Below are positions 1-8,070 of a stretch of DNA of 64,000 bases, one piece after another. Position 1 is the stretch's first letter; every line of letters begins with the position of its first letter. The DNA lies in assembly GCF_042650565.1 (NCBI RefSeq), contig NZ_JBHSBH010000010.1:248001-312000 (forward strand), in the 5' to 3' direction. The notes under the pieces were generated by a model. It saw only the letters and a list, made by a program, of their open reading frames with translations. It did no database searches and was not told the DNA's origin. Source of the stretch: Nocardiopsis_B sediminis. Its GTDB lineage: Bacteria; Actinomycetota; Actinomycetes; Streptosporangiales; Streptosporangiaceae. A program made the position numbers and the translations under genes.

Positions 1-123
1 GATGCTGAAGGGCTCAAGCCATCATCGGTACCCCGCCGTGTCCCGTCAACACCGTTTCCACTCGCGCGGTCACGCAGCGTCTCCATCGTGGTGGAGCATC
101 CCGAGCGGGCCCGCCCCGGTGCC

Positions 124-1149
124 TCAGCTCGCTGCGGTGTCCACCAGGCCCGCGGGGGTGCGGCCCGCCAGGAAGTCGGCGACGGCCTCGGCCGCGAGGG
201 TCGCGGCGCGTTGCGCCGTCTGGCGGGTGGCTCCCGCCAGGTGGGGGGTGAGGACGACGTTGGGGGAGGACCGCAGCGGGGAGTCCGCGGCCAAGGGCTC
301 CTCGGGGAAGACGTCGAACCCGGCGGCGGCGAGGTGGCCGGAGGCCAGGGCCCCGGTCACCGCCCCGTAGTCCAGCAGGCCGCCGCGCGCGGTGTTCACC
401 AGGACCGCGCCCCGGGGCAGGGCCGCGATCTCCGCCGCCCCGATGAGGCCGCGGGTGCCGGGGGTGAGGCGGGCGTGCAGGCTCAGGGCATCGGCGCGCG
501 GCAGCAGCTCCGCCAGGGGGACCGGCTCGACGAAGGGGTCCATCGCAGCGGGGTCGGCGTAGGGGTCGGCCACCAGCACGTGCGCGTCGAAGGCGTGCAG
601 GACCCGCGCGACCCGCCGCCCGATCGCCCCGTAGCCGACCAGCCCGACCGTCGCCCCGCCCAGCTCCCGGCCGCACTCCTCGAACGCGTACAGGTCGCTG
701 CGCCACTCGCCCGCCACCACCCCGGCGTGGGTGCGCGGGATCGCCCGCATGGCCGCCAGCAGCAGCGCGACGGCGTGCTCGGCCGCGGCGACCGCGTTGC
801 GCCCGGGGGTCGCGACGACCGCGATGCCCCGCTCGGCGGCGGCCGCGGTGTTGATGTTCACCGGTCCGCCGCGGCAGCACACGATCAGCTTGAGGGCGTC
901 GGCCGCATCCAGCACCCGCTCGGTGAAGGGCCCCATCTGGGTTATGGCGACCTCGACACCGGGCAGCGCCGCGATCAGCTCGTCCTCGGCATCGGAGGCC
1001 TCGTCGACCTCGGCCACCCTCCCGAACGGGGTGAGCGGCCACGGCAGGGTGACCTCCGACAGCTCCAGGGGCGCGTCGACCCGGGCGCGCAGGGCGCCGG
1101 CCAGCAGCGAGTTGAGGACGAAATGGTCGCCCGCGGTGAGGACCTTCAC
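124..1149 (-). CDS. D-2-hydroxyacid dehydrogenase (PGDH-like)
   Basis: A 341-residue NAD-dependent D-isomer-specific 2-hydroxyacid dehydrogenase, cytoplasmic. The central Rossmann motif GLVGYGAIGRRVARVL is at about residue 150; the catalytic Arg is in NTARGG, the Glu in FPEEPL and the His in LTPHLAGATR. All the usual catalytic residues are therefore present. The family oxidises or reduces 2-hydroxy/2-keto acids; its substrate here cannot be read from sequence. The GTG start overlaps the stop of the upstream FGGY kinase by four bases (GTGA), which decides the start and makes it the last visible gene of a five-gene operon. Because it sits with kinases and a phosphatase, a role in oxidising a phosphorylated or acid intermediate of a sugar/polyol pathway is an inference only. 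Confidence 0.85.
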   Translation of the reverse strand: MKVLTAGDHFVLNSLLAGALRARVDAPLELSEVTLPWPLTPFGRVAEVDEASDAEDELIAALPGVEVAITQMGPFTERVLDAADALKLIVCCRGGPVNINTAAAAERGIAVVATPGRNAVAAAEHAVALLLAAMRAIPRTHAGVVAGEWRSDLYAFEECGRELGGATVGLVGYGAIGRRVARVLHAFDAHVLVADPYADPAAMDPFVEPVPLAELLPRADALSLHARLTPGTRGLIGAAEIAALPRGAVLVNTARGGLLDYGAVTGALASGHLAAAGFDVFPEEPLAADSPLRSSPNVVLTPHLAGATRQTAQRAATLAAEAVADFLAGRTPAGLVDTAAS

Positions 1150-2618
1150 CGGATCCGGTCTCCGTTCGTGGTGGGTGTGGCGTGCTCGGCGCTCCAGCGC
1201 TCGCGCGCCGCGGCCACACGGGTGAGGTAGTGGGCATAGCCCTCGTCGTAGAACGCGGCGAGTGCGGGGTCGGGGTCGTGGACGCGCGCGGTCGCGGTCC
1301 AGCCGTCGAGGTCGGCGGGGTGGCCCAGGGCGGCCATCGCGCCCAGCACCGCGCCGCGGGCGCCGACCTCGGCGCCCGGTGCGGCGTGCAGCGGCCGGCC
1401 CAGGACCGACGCGAAGATCGCCGCCCAGCCGTCGGTGCGCGCCCCGCCGCCGCACACCACGACCCGGCCCGTCCAGCCCGCCGCCTCCAGGCAGTGCCGG
1501 CCGGCGTAGGCGACCGCCTCGCACACCGCGCGCACCAGGTCGGCCGGTGAGGTGGCGAGGTCGATGCCGTCGAAGGAGCCGCGCGCCGCGGGCTCGACGA
1601 ACGGGGCGCGCTCCCCGGCCGGCGACCAGAACGGCAGGGCGGTGACGCCGCGGGCGCCGGGCGGGCTCTGCGCGAGCAGATCCGACAGGTCCGCCGGGCG
1701 CGCCCCGACCAGGGCGAGGACCCGGTCCAGGGCGGCGGTGCCGACCATGGCGGGCATCGCCCGCAGCCAGCGCCCCGGTGTCCACGTGCCCAGGAGCAGC
1801 CCGGCGGGGACGCCGTCGGGGGCGGGGTCGGCGGTGACGACCTGGCAGGCCAGGGTGGTCCCGATCGTGATCAGCGCGTCGCCGGGCGCGACCACCCCGG
1901 CGCCCATCGCCGCCGCGGGCAGGTCGTAGGGCCCGCAGGAGACGGGCGTGCCCTCGGGCAGCGCGGTCAGGCCGCCGTCGGACAGTGGGGCCAGCGGGCC
2001 GTGGGCGGGGGCGACCGGCGCAAGGAGGCGGTCCCATCCGCCCAGGCCGCACGCCTCCAGGACGGCCGGGTCGTAGGCGCGGGTGCGCGGGTCCAGGAAC
2101 GGCATGGAGGCGTCGGAGACGTCGGTGGCGCGCACCCCGGTCAGCCGCTGCATGACGACGTCCTTGCAGTAGCCGGCGGTGGCCGCCCGGCGCAGGGTCT
2201 CGGGCTCGGTTTCGGCGAGCGCGGCCAGCAGCGGCGCCGCCGCCCCGGGGAACACCATGCCGCCGCAGCGGGCGTAGACCTCGGCGGCGGTGCCGTCGGC
2301 CATCCAGCGGCGCACGACCGGGGTGGCGCGGGCGTCCATCCAGGAGATCGCGGGGCGCACCGCGTCGCCCGCCTCGTCGGTCAGCCACAGCCCGTCGCCC
2401 TGCGCGGTGATCCCGACGGCCCGCGGGGCGGTGCCGCCGGCGACCTCGGCCGCGACGCGGCCCACGCCCTGCACGATCTCCTCGACGTCGTGCTCGTAGT
2501 GGCCGGGGGAGGGGGTGCGCAGCCGGGTGGGCGAGGTGGCGACCGCGGTCTCGGTGCCGTCCTCGTCGAAGGCGACGGCCTTGGTGATGGTCGTTCCGAT
2601 GTCGATGCCGACGAACAT
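1146..2618 (-). CDS. FGGY-family carbohydrate kinase (first of two)
   Basis: A 490-residue ATP-dependent sugar/polyol kinase of the FGGY family. The N-terminal phosphate-binding motif GIDIGTTITKAVAFDEDG opens the protein; the C-terminal domain carries the adenosine motif VVVCGGGARTDGW near residue 395. Length fits the family (480-520). It resembles xylulokinase-type members, but FGGY also covers ribitol, erythritol, fuculose, gluconate and glycerol kinases, so the substrate is open. It is coupled to the dehydrogenase downstream (GTGA overlap) and preceded after 91 bp by the DeoR regulator. A second FGGY kinase lies at 4204-5706; the two are clearly different paralogues, suggesting two phosphorylation steps or two substrates. 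Confidence 0.85.
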   Translation of the reverse strand: MFVGIDIGTTITKAVAFDEDGTETAVATSPTRLRTPSPGHYEHDVEEIVQGVGRVAAEVAGGTAPRAVGITAQGDGLWLTDEAGDAVRPAISWMDARATPVVRRWMADGTAAEVYARCGGMVFPGAAAPLLAALAETEPETLRRAATAGYCKDVVMQRLTGVRATDVSDASMPFLDPRTRAYDPAVLEACGLGGWDRLLAPVAPAHGPLAPLSDGGLTALPEGTPVSCGPYDLPAAAMGAGVVAPGDALITIGTTLACQVVTADPAPDGVPAGLLLGTWTPGRWLRAMPAMVGTAALDRVLALVGARPADLSDLLAQSPPGARGVTALPFWSPAGERAPFVEPAARGSFDGIDLATSPADLVRAVCEAVAYAGRHCLEAAGWTGRVVVCGGGARTDGWAAIFASVLGRPLHAAPGAEVGARGAVLGAMAALGHPADLDGWTATARVHDPDPALAAFYDEGYAHYLTRVAAARERWSAEHATPTTNGDRIR

Positions 2619-2709
2619 GCGGTGTCCTATCCGGCCGGTGGAACCTGGGGTGGGGTGGTGGGGAGGCGGGCGGGGCGCGCCCGCGGTGGGACGGGGGTGT
2701 CGGCGGAGG

Positions 2710-3513
2710 TCACAGGGGTGCGACCGCCACCTCGGCGCCGTGGTCGCGCAGCGCCCGCAGCCTGCTCTCGGGCGTGCGCTCGTCGACCACGATGAGGTCG
2801 AAGTCGCTGAGGGGGGCGAGCCGGTGCAGCGCGGTGCGTTCGAGCTTGCCGTGGTCCAGCAGCAGGACCGAGCGCCGGGCCGAGCGCATCATCGCGCGCT
2901 TGACGAGGACGATCTCCTGCTCCTGGTGGAAGGCGTGGGTGGGGGAGACGGCGGAGGTCGACGCGAAGAGCAGGTCGACCTGGAGCGCCTCGATGGCCTC
3001 GATGCAGGGCACGCCGAGGAAGGAGTCGTGGGAGCGGTGGTACTCCCCGCCCAGCGCCAGCAGCCGGATCTCCTCGGCCGCGCTGACCAGCTTGATGGCC
3101 TCCAGGAAGTTGGTCGCGACGGTCAGCGGGCCCGCATCGGGCAGCAGGCGGGCCAGCGCCAGCGTGGTGGTGGAGTCGTCCAGCATCACGGCCATGCCCG
3201 GTTCCACGAGGGTGCGCGCGTAGGCGGCGAGGGCCTGCTTCTCCGCCTGGGCGGTGCGCATCCGGTAGGCGACGTTGCTCTCGAACACGCTGGAGGGCTG
3301 CGCGCTGGCCCCGCCCCGGAATTTGCGCACGACCCCCTGGCGCTCCAGCTCGTCGAGGTCGCGGTGGACGGTCATCACGCTCACCCCGAACACCTCGGCC
3401 AGCTCCGCGGCCGGGACCGACCCCTGGTGCAGGATGTACTCGGCGACCTCCGCGCGCCTGCGGGCCGGCCGGGTGCGCTCGCCCGGCTCGGCGCCGCTCT
3501 CCTCCGCCGTCAT
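2710..3513 (-). CDS. DeoR-family transcriptional regulator
   Basis: A 267-residue regulator. Residues about 20-75 form the DeoR winged helix (VPAAELAEVFGVSVMTVHRD then LERQGVVRKFRGGA), followed by the ISOCOT-fold sensor domain with the family landmarks DDSTTT and TVATNFLEAI. DeoR proteins usually repress sugar-catabolic operons and respond to a phosphorylated sugar. ATG at 3513 follows a GGGAGG site with five-base spacing. It lies inside the kinase operon and probably controls it and the divergent importer, whose shared intergenic region (5707-6090) contains two promoter-like elements and short inverted repeats. The inducer is unknown. Confidence 0.88.
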   Translation of the reverse strand: MTAEESGAEPGERTRPARRRAEVAEYILHQGSVPAAELAEVFGVSVMTVHRDLDELERQGVVRKFRGGASAQPSSVFESNVAYRMRTAQAEKQALAAYARTLVEPGMAVMLDDSTTTLALARLLPDAGPLTVATNFLEAIKLVSAAEEIRLLALGGEYHRSHDSFLGVPCIEAIEALQVDLLFASTSAVSPTHAFHQEQEIVLVKRAMMRSARRSVLLLDHGKLERTALHRLAPLSDFDLIVVDERTPESRLRALRDHGAEVAVAPL

Positions 3514-3565
3514 CGTTCCTCCCTCGTTTCCTGCGCCGCGCTCCGCCCGTTCGCGCACCGCGGCC

Positions 3566-4207
3566 TCAGGTGAGAGTCTTCCGCTCCGCGGCGCCGGCTG
3601 CCACCGCGGCGGCCGGGGGGACGTTGTAGGCCTCCAGGGCGAGCCCGGCCTCGCCGGCCCGCAGCCGGACCAGGCCGGTGGAGTCGAGCTTGGGCAGCAC
3701 CCGGCGGTAGCCGCGCAGCGGGGCGCCCATGACGTGGCAGACCAGCAGCCGCAGCAGCGTGTTGTGCGCGATGGCCAGCACCCGGCCGCCGTCGTGGGCG
3801 AGCGCGGTCTCCTGCACCCACGCGGCGGCGCGCGCGGCGGCCGCACGGGGGTCCTCCCCATCGGGGAAGGCGTGGGCGACCGGGTCCGCCCGGAACCGGG
3901 CGACGACCTGGGGGTCCAGCTCGTCCAGGGTGCGCCCCTCGGCGACGCCGAACGCGACCTCGCGGATCCGGTCGTCGGTGCGCGCGGTCAGGCCCGTGGC
4001 CTCGGCAACGGGCGCGGCCGTCTGGCGGGCGCGCAGCAGCGGGGAGCAGTACAGGGCGTCGGGCGCGAAGCCGGCCGCCCATTGCGCCAGGACGGCGGCC
4101 TGGCCGCGCCCGACGTCGTCGATGGGGACGTCGCTGGAGCCGGCGTAGCGGTTGTCGGCGTGCCAGGGGGTGCGCCCGTGGCGGGCCAGGACGACGGTGG
4201 TGCTCAC
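3566..4207 (-). CDS. Histidine phosphatase (phosphoglycerate mutase-like)
   Basis: A 213-residue member of the histidine phosphatase superfamily. The catalytic RHG motif is at the N terminus (VLARHGRTPWHADNR) and the second catalytic His lies in VLAIAHNTLLRLL near residue 145. These proteins dephosphorylate small phosphometabolites through a phospho-His intermediate. Start is the GTG at 4207, whose GTGA overlaps the stop of the upstream kinase. Being translationally coupled to a sugar kinase suggests it acts on a sugar phosphate or phosphoglycerate-like intermediate of the same pathway; the exact substrate is unknown. Confidence 0.85.
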   Translation of the reverse strand: MSTTVVLARHGRTPWHADNRYAGSSDVPIDDVGRGQAAVLAQWAAGFAPDALYCSPLLRARQTAAPVAEATGLTARTDDRIREVAFGVAEGRTLDELDPQVVARFRADPVAHAFPDGEDPRAAAARAAAWVQETALAHDGGRVLAIAHNTLLRLLVCHVMGAPLRGYRRVLPKLDSTGLVRLRAGEAGLALEAYNVPPAAAVAAGAAERKTLT

Positions 4208-5706
4208 GTGCGGCTCCGGTGGTCGTGTTCCCGGCCGGCGCCGGGGGTGAGGTGCGGGGGCAGGTAGCCCCGGCCGGTGAGTTCGGCCAGCATCCGCTGG
4301 TAGCCCTCGTCGGCGGCGGCGAGGCGGTCCGGGCGGGGGTCGACGGCCTCGCGCGTGCGCACCATGGCGCGCGCGGAGCGGCGCACCGACCCGCGCGCCG
4401 CGGCCAGCACCGCCATCCCGAACGCCGGCTCCGACTGCTCCGGCAGGCGCACCGGCATCCCCAGGACGTCGGCGCGGATCTGGGTCCACAGGCGGCTGCG
4501 GGCGCCGCCGCCGGTCAGCGAGACCGCCTCCACGCGTGCGCCCAGGCTGCGCAGGTGGTCCAGGCTCAGGCGCTCCACGTAGGCCACGCCGTAGAGCACC
4601 GCGAGGTGGCGCTCGGCGTCATCGGCGAAGGTCCCGGCCTCGAAGCCCTCGGCATCGGGGCGCAGGAACGGGAACCGCTCGCCCCGGCCGCGCAGCGGGT
4701 ACAGCGGCGCCGGGACCCCGGTGCGGGCGGCGGCGAGCGCGTCCAGTTCCCGCGGGTCGCGGCCGGGGAAGCGGTCGGCGATCGCGCCCGCTCCGACGCT
4801 GGAGGCGCCGCCGGGCAGCCAGCCGCCATCGGGGTGGCGGTGGCTGTAGACCGCGCCGGAGGGGTCGTGCAGCAGGTCGTCGGTGACGCCCTTGAGGACC
4901 AGCGTGGTGCCCAGGACGGAGTTCCACTGGCCGGGCTCCAGCGCCCCGGCGGCGATCTGCGCCGCGCAGCCGTCGGTCATCCCGGCCACCACGGGGACGC
5001 CGGCGGGCAGCCCGGTGTGCTCCGCGCCCGCTGTGCCGATGCGGCCCAGCGTGGTCCCCGGGGCCACGACATCGGGCAGGACCTGCTCGGGGACGCCGAG
5101 CAGGTCCAGGACGGCGCCGGGCCAGCCGCCGTCGGCGGGGGAGTAGCCGGTCTTCAGCGCGTGGCTGGAGTCGGTGGCGACACGGTGCCCCACCAGCCGC
5201 GACACCAGGTGGTCGGGCTGGTGGGCCAGGCGGACGGCGCCGCCGCCGGCCCCGGGCAGGCCCGCGCGCAGCGCCCACACGAGCTTGGGCAGCGCCCACG
5301 AGGGCTGCATGGTGTAGCCCAGCCGGGCCCACGTCCGGGCGCCGGCGGCCTGCACTTCGGCGGCCTCGTCGCGGGCGCGGGCGTCGTCGTACATGAAGGC
5401 GGGGGTGAGCGGCCGGCCGGCATCGTCGGTGAGCAGGAAGGACCCGGAGGTGCCGCACACCGCGACGGCGGCGATGCGGCCGGGGCGCAGGCCGGCGACC
5501 GCGCTGCGGGAGGCGGCGCCCAGCGCCGTCCACCACGCGCCGGGGTCCTGCTCGTGGCGGCCCTGGGGGGTGCGGGTGCCGCGCAGCGGGGCGGTGCCGC
5601 TCGCGGCCACGTCCCCGTCTTCGGTGACGGCGAGGACGCGCACGCTCTGCGTCCCGATGTCGACGCCGACCCACACGCGTTCCCCGCCGGCCTCGTCCTT
5701 CAGCAC
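4204..5706 (-). CDS. FGGY-family carbohydrate kinase (second of two)
   Basis: A 500-residue FGGY kinase and first gene of the minus-strand operon. The phosphate motif GVDIGTQSVRVLAV follows about 13 extra residues; the C-terminal adenosine motif is SLTGGGARSRLWTQI. GTG at 5706 is preceded by GGAG at about six bases; an internal GTG (VWVGVD) eleven codons in is an alternative. The N-terminal region and the TPAFMYDDARA segment resemble xylulokinase/ribulokinase-like members. The operon promoter (TTGATT-17-TTAAGA) lies about 50 bp upstream. Substrate unknown. Erythritol, ribitol and glycerol kinases are all FGGY proteins, so a polyol released from a glycerophosphodiester or teichoic acid by the facing gene set is a reasonable hypothesis. 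Confidence 0.85.
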   Translation of the reverse strand: MLKDEAGGERVWVGVDIGTQSVRVLAVTEDGDVAASGTAPLRGTRTPQGRHEQDPGAWWTALGAASRSAVAGLRPGRIAAVAVCGTSGSFLLTDDAGRPLTPAFMYDDARARDEAAEVQAAGARTWARLGYTMQPSWALPKLVWALRAGLPGAGGGAVRLAHQPDHLVSRLVGHRVATDSSHALKTGYSPADGGWPGAVLDLLGVPEQVLPDVVAPGTTLGRIGTAGAEHTGLPAGVPVVAGMTDGCAAQIAAGALEPGQWNSVLGTTLVLKGVTDDLLHDPSGAVYSHRHPDGGWLPGGASSVGAGAIADRFPGRDPRELDALAAARTGVPAPLYPLRGRGERFPFLRPDAEGFEAGTFADDAERHLAVLYGVAYVERLSLDHLRSLGARVEAVSLTGGGARSRLWTQIRADVLGMPVRLPEQSEPAFGMAVLAAARGSVRRSARAMVRTREAVDPRPDRLAAADEGYQRMLAELTGRGYLPPHLTPGAGREHDHRSRT

Positions 5707-5754
5707 ACCCGCTCCGTCCCCTCCTCGACACCGATGACGCTACGACGCCCTACT

Positions 5755-5783
5755 TCTTAACAGAGAGAATGTGAAGTAATCAA
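5755..5783 (-). promoter_or_regulatory. Putative promoter of the kinase/DeoR operon
   Basis: On the minus strand TTGATT and TTAAGA hexamers are separated by 17 bp, an AT-rich island in otherwise very GC-rich DNA, about 50 bp upstream of the first kinase. A GTTAAC palindrome (5787-5792) and repeated TTAAC/AGT words around it could be a DeoR operator. Position and spacing are seen; function is inferred. Confidence 0.5.
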
Positions 5784-5977
5784 GTGGTTAACACTCAAGG
5801 GCGACCGTTAAGGCGGCACGCACTGGGTGCGCGGGGCCCGGGCGTGCCCCGGGGAGCGGTCACAGGGTCCCGGGTGGCCTGCGACAACGGAGAACAGCCG
5901 TTGCCGGTGCTCCCGCGACCGCACTCCGCGCGGGTGGCGCGCGGGGTTCCGGACCCGGATTCCCCCGGTTTGGGGAT

Positions 5978-6007
5978 CTTGTAGGCAACACAAGTCGGTG
6001 CTAACTT
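5978..6007 (+). promoter_or_regulatory. Putative promoter with overlapping inverted repeat for the ABC importer operon
   Basis: TTGTAG (5979-5984) and TAACTT (6002-6007) are spaced by 17 bp. An inverted repeat CTTGT-N7-ACAAG (5978-5994) overlaps the -35 element, the usual place for a repressor site, and the DeoR protein of the facing operon is the obvious candidate. The rest of 5793-5977 holds no gene I can support. Confidence 0.5.
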
Positions 6008-6090
6008 CACACCGCCCGAACAGACCTGCACCAACGGGCGCGTTGTGGCTGGCAGCGCGCCCCGACCGCCGACACCGCCGAGGAACCCCC

Positions 6091-6174
6091 ATGAGCACGC
6101 AGCACCGGTCCACCCGGTCGGACGCCAGCGCCCCCGGGCGCGCCCCGGCCCGGCCACGCCAAGGCCGCCGATGA
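6091..6174 (+). CDS. Possible 27-codon leader peptide coupled to the importer permease
   Basis: A short frame beginning ATGAGCACGCAG after a GAGG site encodes an Arg/Pro-rich peptide ending RARPRQGRR-like and stops in TGA that overlaps the permease ATG (ATGA). The permease itself has only a weak AAGG upstream, so the small frame could deliver ribosomes to it. It has no relatives I recognise. It may equally be a chance frame. Confidence 0.35.
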   Translation: MSTQHRSTRSDASAPGRAPARPRQGRR

Positions 6175-7094
6175 GCGCGGCCACGCCGCTCCCCGCCGCG
6201 CGCCCGCCGTCCCGGCGCCGGCGCGCACGCCGCGAGCACCTGCTCTTCCTGGCGTTCATCGCCCCGAACTTCATCGCCATCGGCGTCTTCGCCTACTGGC
6301 CGGTGCTCTACAACCTGTTCCTGAGCTTCACCGACTGGAACATGATCGCCCCCCGGCCCGGCTTCGCCGGGATCGGCAACTACGTCGCGACCGTCACCGA
6401 CCCCGAGTTCCACCGGGTCCTGGGCATCACCGTCGTCTTCACCGCCGCGGTCACCGGCGGCAGCATCATCGCCGGGCTGGCGCTCGCGCTGCTGTTCGAC
6501 CAGCCCCTCAAGGGCCGCGGCCTGGTGCGCACGGTCGCCTTCGCCCCCCACATCCTCTCCGGCGCCGCCGTCGCCACGGTCTGGCTGTTCATCTTCGACC
6601 CCGGCTACGGCCTGATGCGGGCCGTCCTGGACCCCCTCGGCGTCCCCTCGCCCGACTGGATGACGTCCTCGGACTGGGCGCTGCCCGGCCTGATCATCGT
6701 CTACCTGTGGAAGAACATCGGCTTCGCCGCGCTCATCTACCTCGCCGGCCTCCAGGCGCTGCCCAAGGACATCTACCACGCCGCCGCCATCGACGGCGCC
6801 GGCCCCTGGACGCTGCTGCGCCGCATCACCCTGCCGCTGCTCACCCCCATCACCTTCTTCGTGCTCATCACGACGGTGATCGGCACCTTCCAGGCGTTCG
6901 ACGTCATCGCCGTCATGACCAACGGCGGACCGGCCGGCGCCACCACGATCCTCAGCTGGCAGATCTACGACCAGGGCTTCCGCGCCTTCGACGCCGGCCG
7001 CGCCGCGACGACCTCGATCGTCATGTTCCTCGTCCTGCTCCTGATGACAGGGCTACAGACCCGCTACCTGGAGAAAAGGGTGCACTACCGATGA
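6171..7094 (+). CDS. ABC sugar/glycerophosphodiester importer, permease 1 (UgpA-like)
   Basis: A 307-residue inner-membrane permease of the CUT1 family with about six membrane segments. The cytoplasmic EAA loop, which docks the ATPase, is visible as YHAAAIDGAGPWTLLRRITL near residue 205. The N terminus (about 20 residues, Arg-rich) is cytoplasmic. ATG at 6171 overlaps the stop of the leader frame; the stop overlaps the ATG of the second permease (ATGA). The operon has no ATPase gene, so it must use a shared MsiK/UgpC-type subunit encoded elsewhere, as is common in actinomycetes. Pairing with a glycerophosphodiesterase points to glycerol-3-phosphate or glycerophosphodiester import, as in Ugp, but the CUT1 family also takes oligosaccharides. 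Confidence 0.88.
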   Translation: MSAATPLPAARPPSRRRRARREHLLFLAFIAPNFIAIGVFAYWPVLYNLFLSFTDWNMIAPRPGFAGIGNYVATVTDPEFHRVLGITVVFTAAVTGGSIIAGLALALLFDQPLKGRGLVRTVAFAPHILSGAAVATVWLFIFDPGYGLMRAVLDPLGVPSPDWMTSSDWALPGLIIVYLWKNIGFAALIYLAGLQALPKDIYHAAAIDGAGPWTLLRRITLPLLTPITFFVLITTVIGTFQAFDVIAVMTNGGPAGATTILSWQIYDQGFRAFDAGRAATTSIVMFLVLLLMTGLQTRYLEKRVHYR

Positions 7095-8002
7095 GCGGCA
7101 CCATCGTCGAACCGCGCAGCACCCCGGCGCCCGGAGCCCCCTCAGCGCGCCGCGCGGCACCCGCCGCCGGCCCGCGCGCCGTCCGCTCCGCCGCCACCTC
7201 CGTCAAGTACGTGCTGCTCATCGGCGCGGCGGCGATCTTCGTCGGACCGCTGCTGTGGCTCTTCACCACCGCGGTGAAGGCCCCCGACGAGATCTACACC
7301 TTCCCGCCGGTCTGGTGGCCGCAGTCCCCCTCCTGGGACAACTTCGCCCTGGCCTGGAACGCCGCCCCCTTCGACCGGTTCTTCCTCAACTCCGCGATCA
7401 CCACCGTCGCCGGGACCGCCCTGAAGGTCCTCAACGCGGTCCTCACCGCCTACGCCTTCTCCTTCCTCGCTTTCCCCCGCAAGCAGTGGCTGTTCCTCGT
7501 GCTCCTGGGCGCGATGATGGTGCCCGGCCACGTCGTCCTGCTGCCGAACTTCCTCACCATCGCCAGCCTGGGCTGGGTCAACACCTACGCCGGCCTGATC
7601 CTGCCCGGCATCGGCTCGGTGTTCGCGACCTTCCTGCTGCGCCAGCACATGCTGACCATCCCCCGCGAGCTCATCGAGGCCGCGAAGGTCGACGGGGCCG
7701 GCCACCTGCGCATCCTCTTCGGCATCGTGCTCCCGGTGTCGCGGCCGATCCTGCTCACCGTCGTGATCATCACGGTGGTCGAGGAGTGGAACAACTTCAT
7801 CTGGCCGCTCATCGTCACCAACTCCGACCACATGCGCACGCTGCCCATCGGCCTGATGATGCTCAAGAACCAGGAGACGGTGGCCAACTGGGGCACGATC
7901 ATGGCCGGCACCGTCATGGTCATGGCGCCGATGCTGCTCATCTTCCTCATCGCCCAGCGCCACATCGTGGGCGGGCTCACCCAGGGCGCGGTGAAGGGGT
8001 GA
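7091..8002 (+). CDS. ABC sugar/glycerophosphodiester importer, permease 2 (UgpE-like)
   Basis: A 303-residue CUT1 permease. About 40 Ala/Pro/Arg-rich cytoplasmic residues precede the first membrane segment (YVLLIGAAAIFVGPLLWLF); the EAA loop is IEAAKVDGAGHLRILFGIVL near residue 205. Translationally coupled to permease 1 by ATGA. The heterodimer forms the membrane channel of the importer; the substrate-binding lipoprotein follows 68 bp downstream. Confidence 0.88.
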   Translation: MSGTIVEPRSTPAPGAPSARRAAPAAGPRAVRSAATSVKYVLLIGAAAIFVGPLLWLFTTAVKAPDEIYTFPPVWWPQSPSWDNFALAWNAAPFDRFFLNSAITTVAGTALKVLNAVLTAYAFSFLAFPRKQWLFLVLLGAMMVPGHVVLLPNFLTIASLGWVNTYAGLILPGIGSVFATFLLRQHMLTIPRELIEAAKVDGAGHLRILFGIVLPVSRPILLTVVIITVVEEWNNFIWPLIVTNSDHMRTLPIGLMMLKNQETVANWGTIMAGTVMVMAPMLLIFLIAQRHIVGGLTQGAVKG

Positions 8003-8070
8003 CGCCACCACAGCCGGCACCGCCACCGCCGCACCCCCGCCGCGCCGCCGACCACGAAAGGCCCACCACC

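Noticed and set aside
1..123. Possible start of another operon gene on the minus strand (ATG at 86) or a 19-codon frame ending at 14
   Set aside because: Third positions are not GC-biased, no ribosome site is seen, and the first frame runs off the window.
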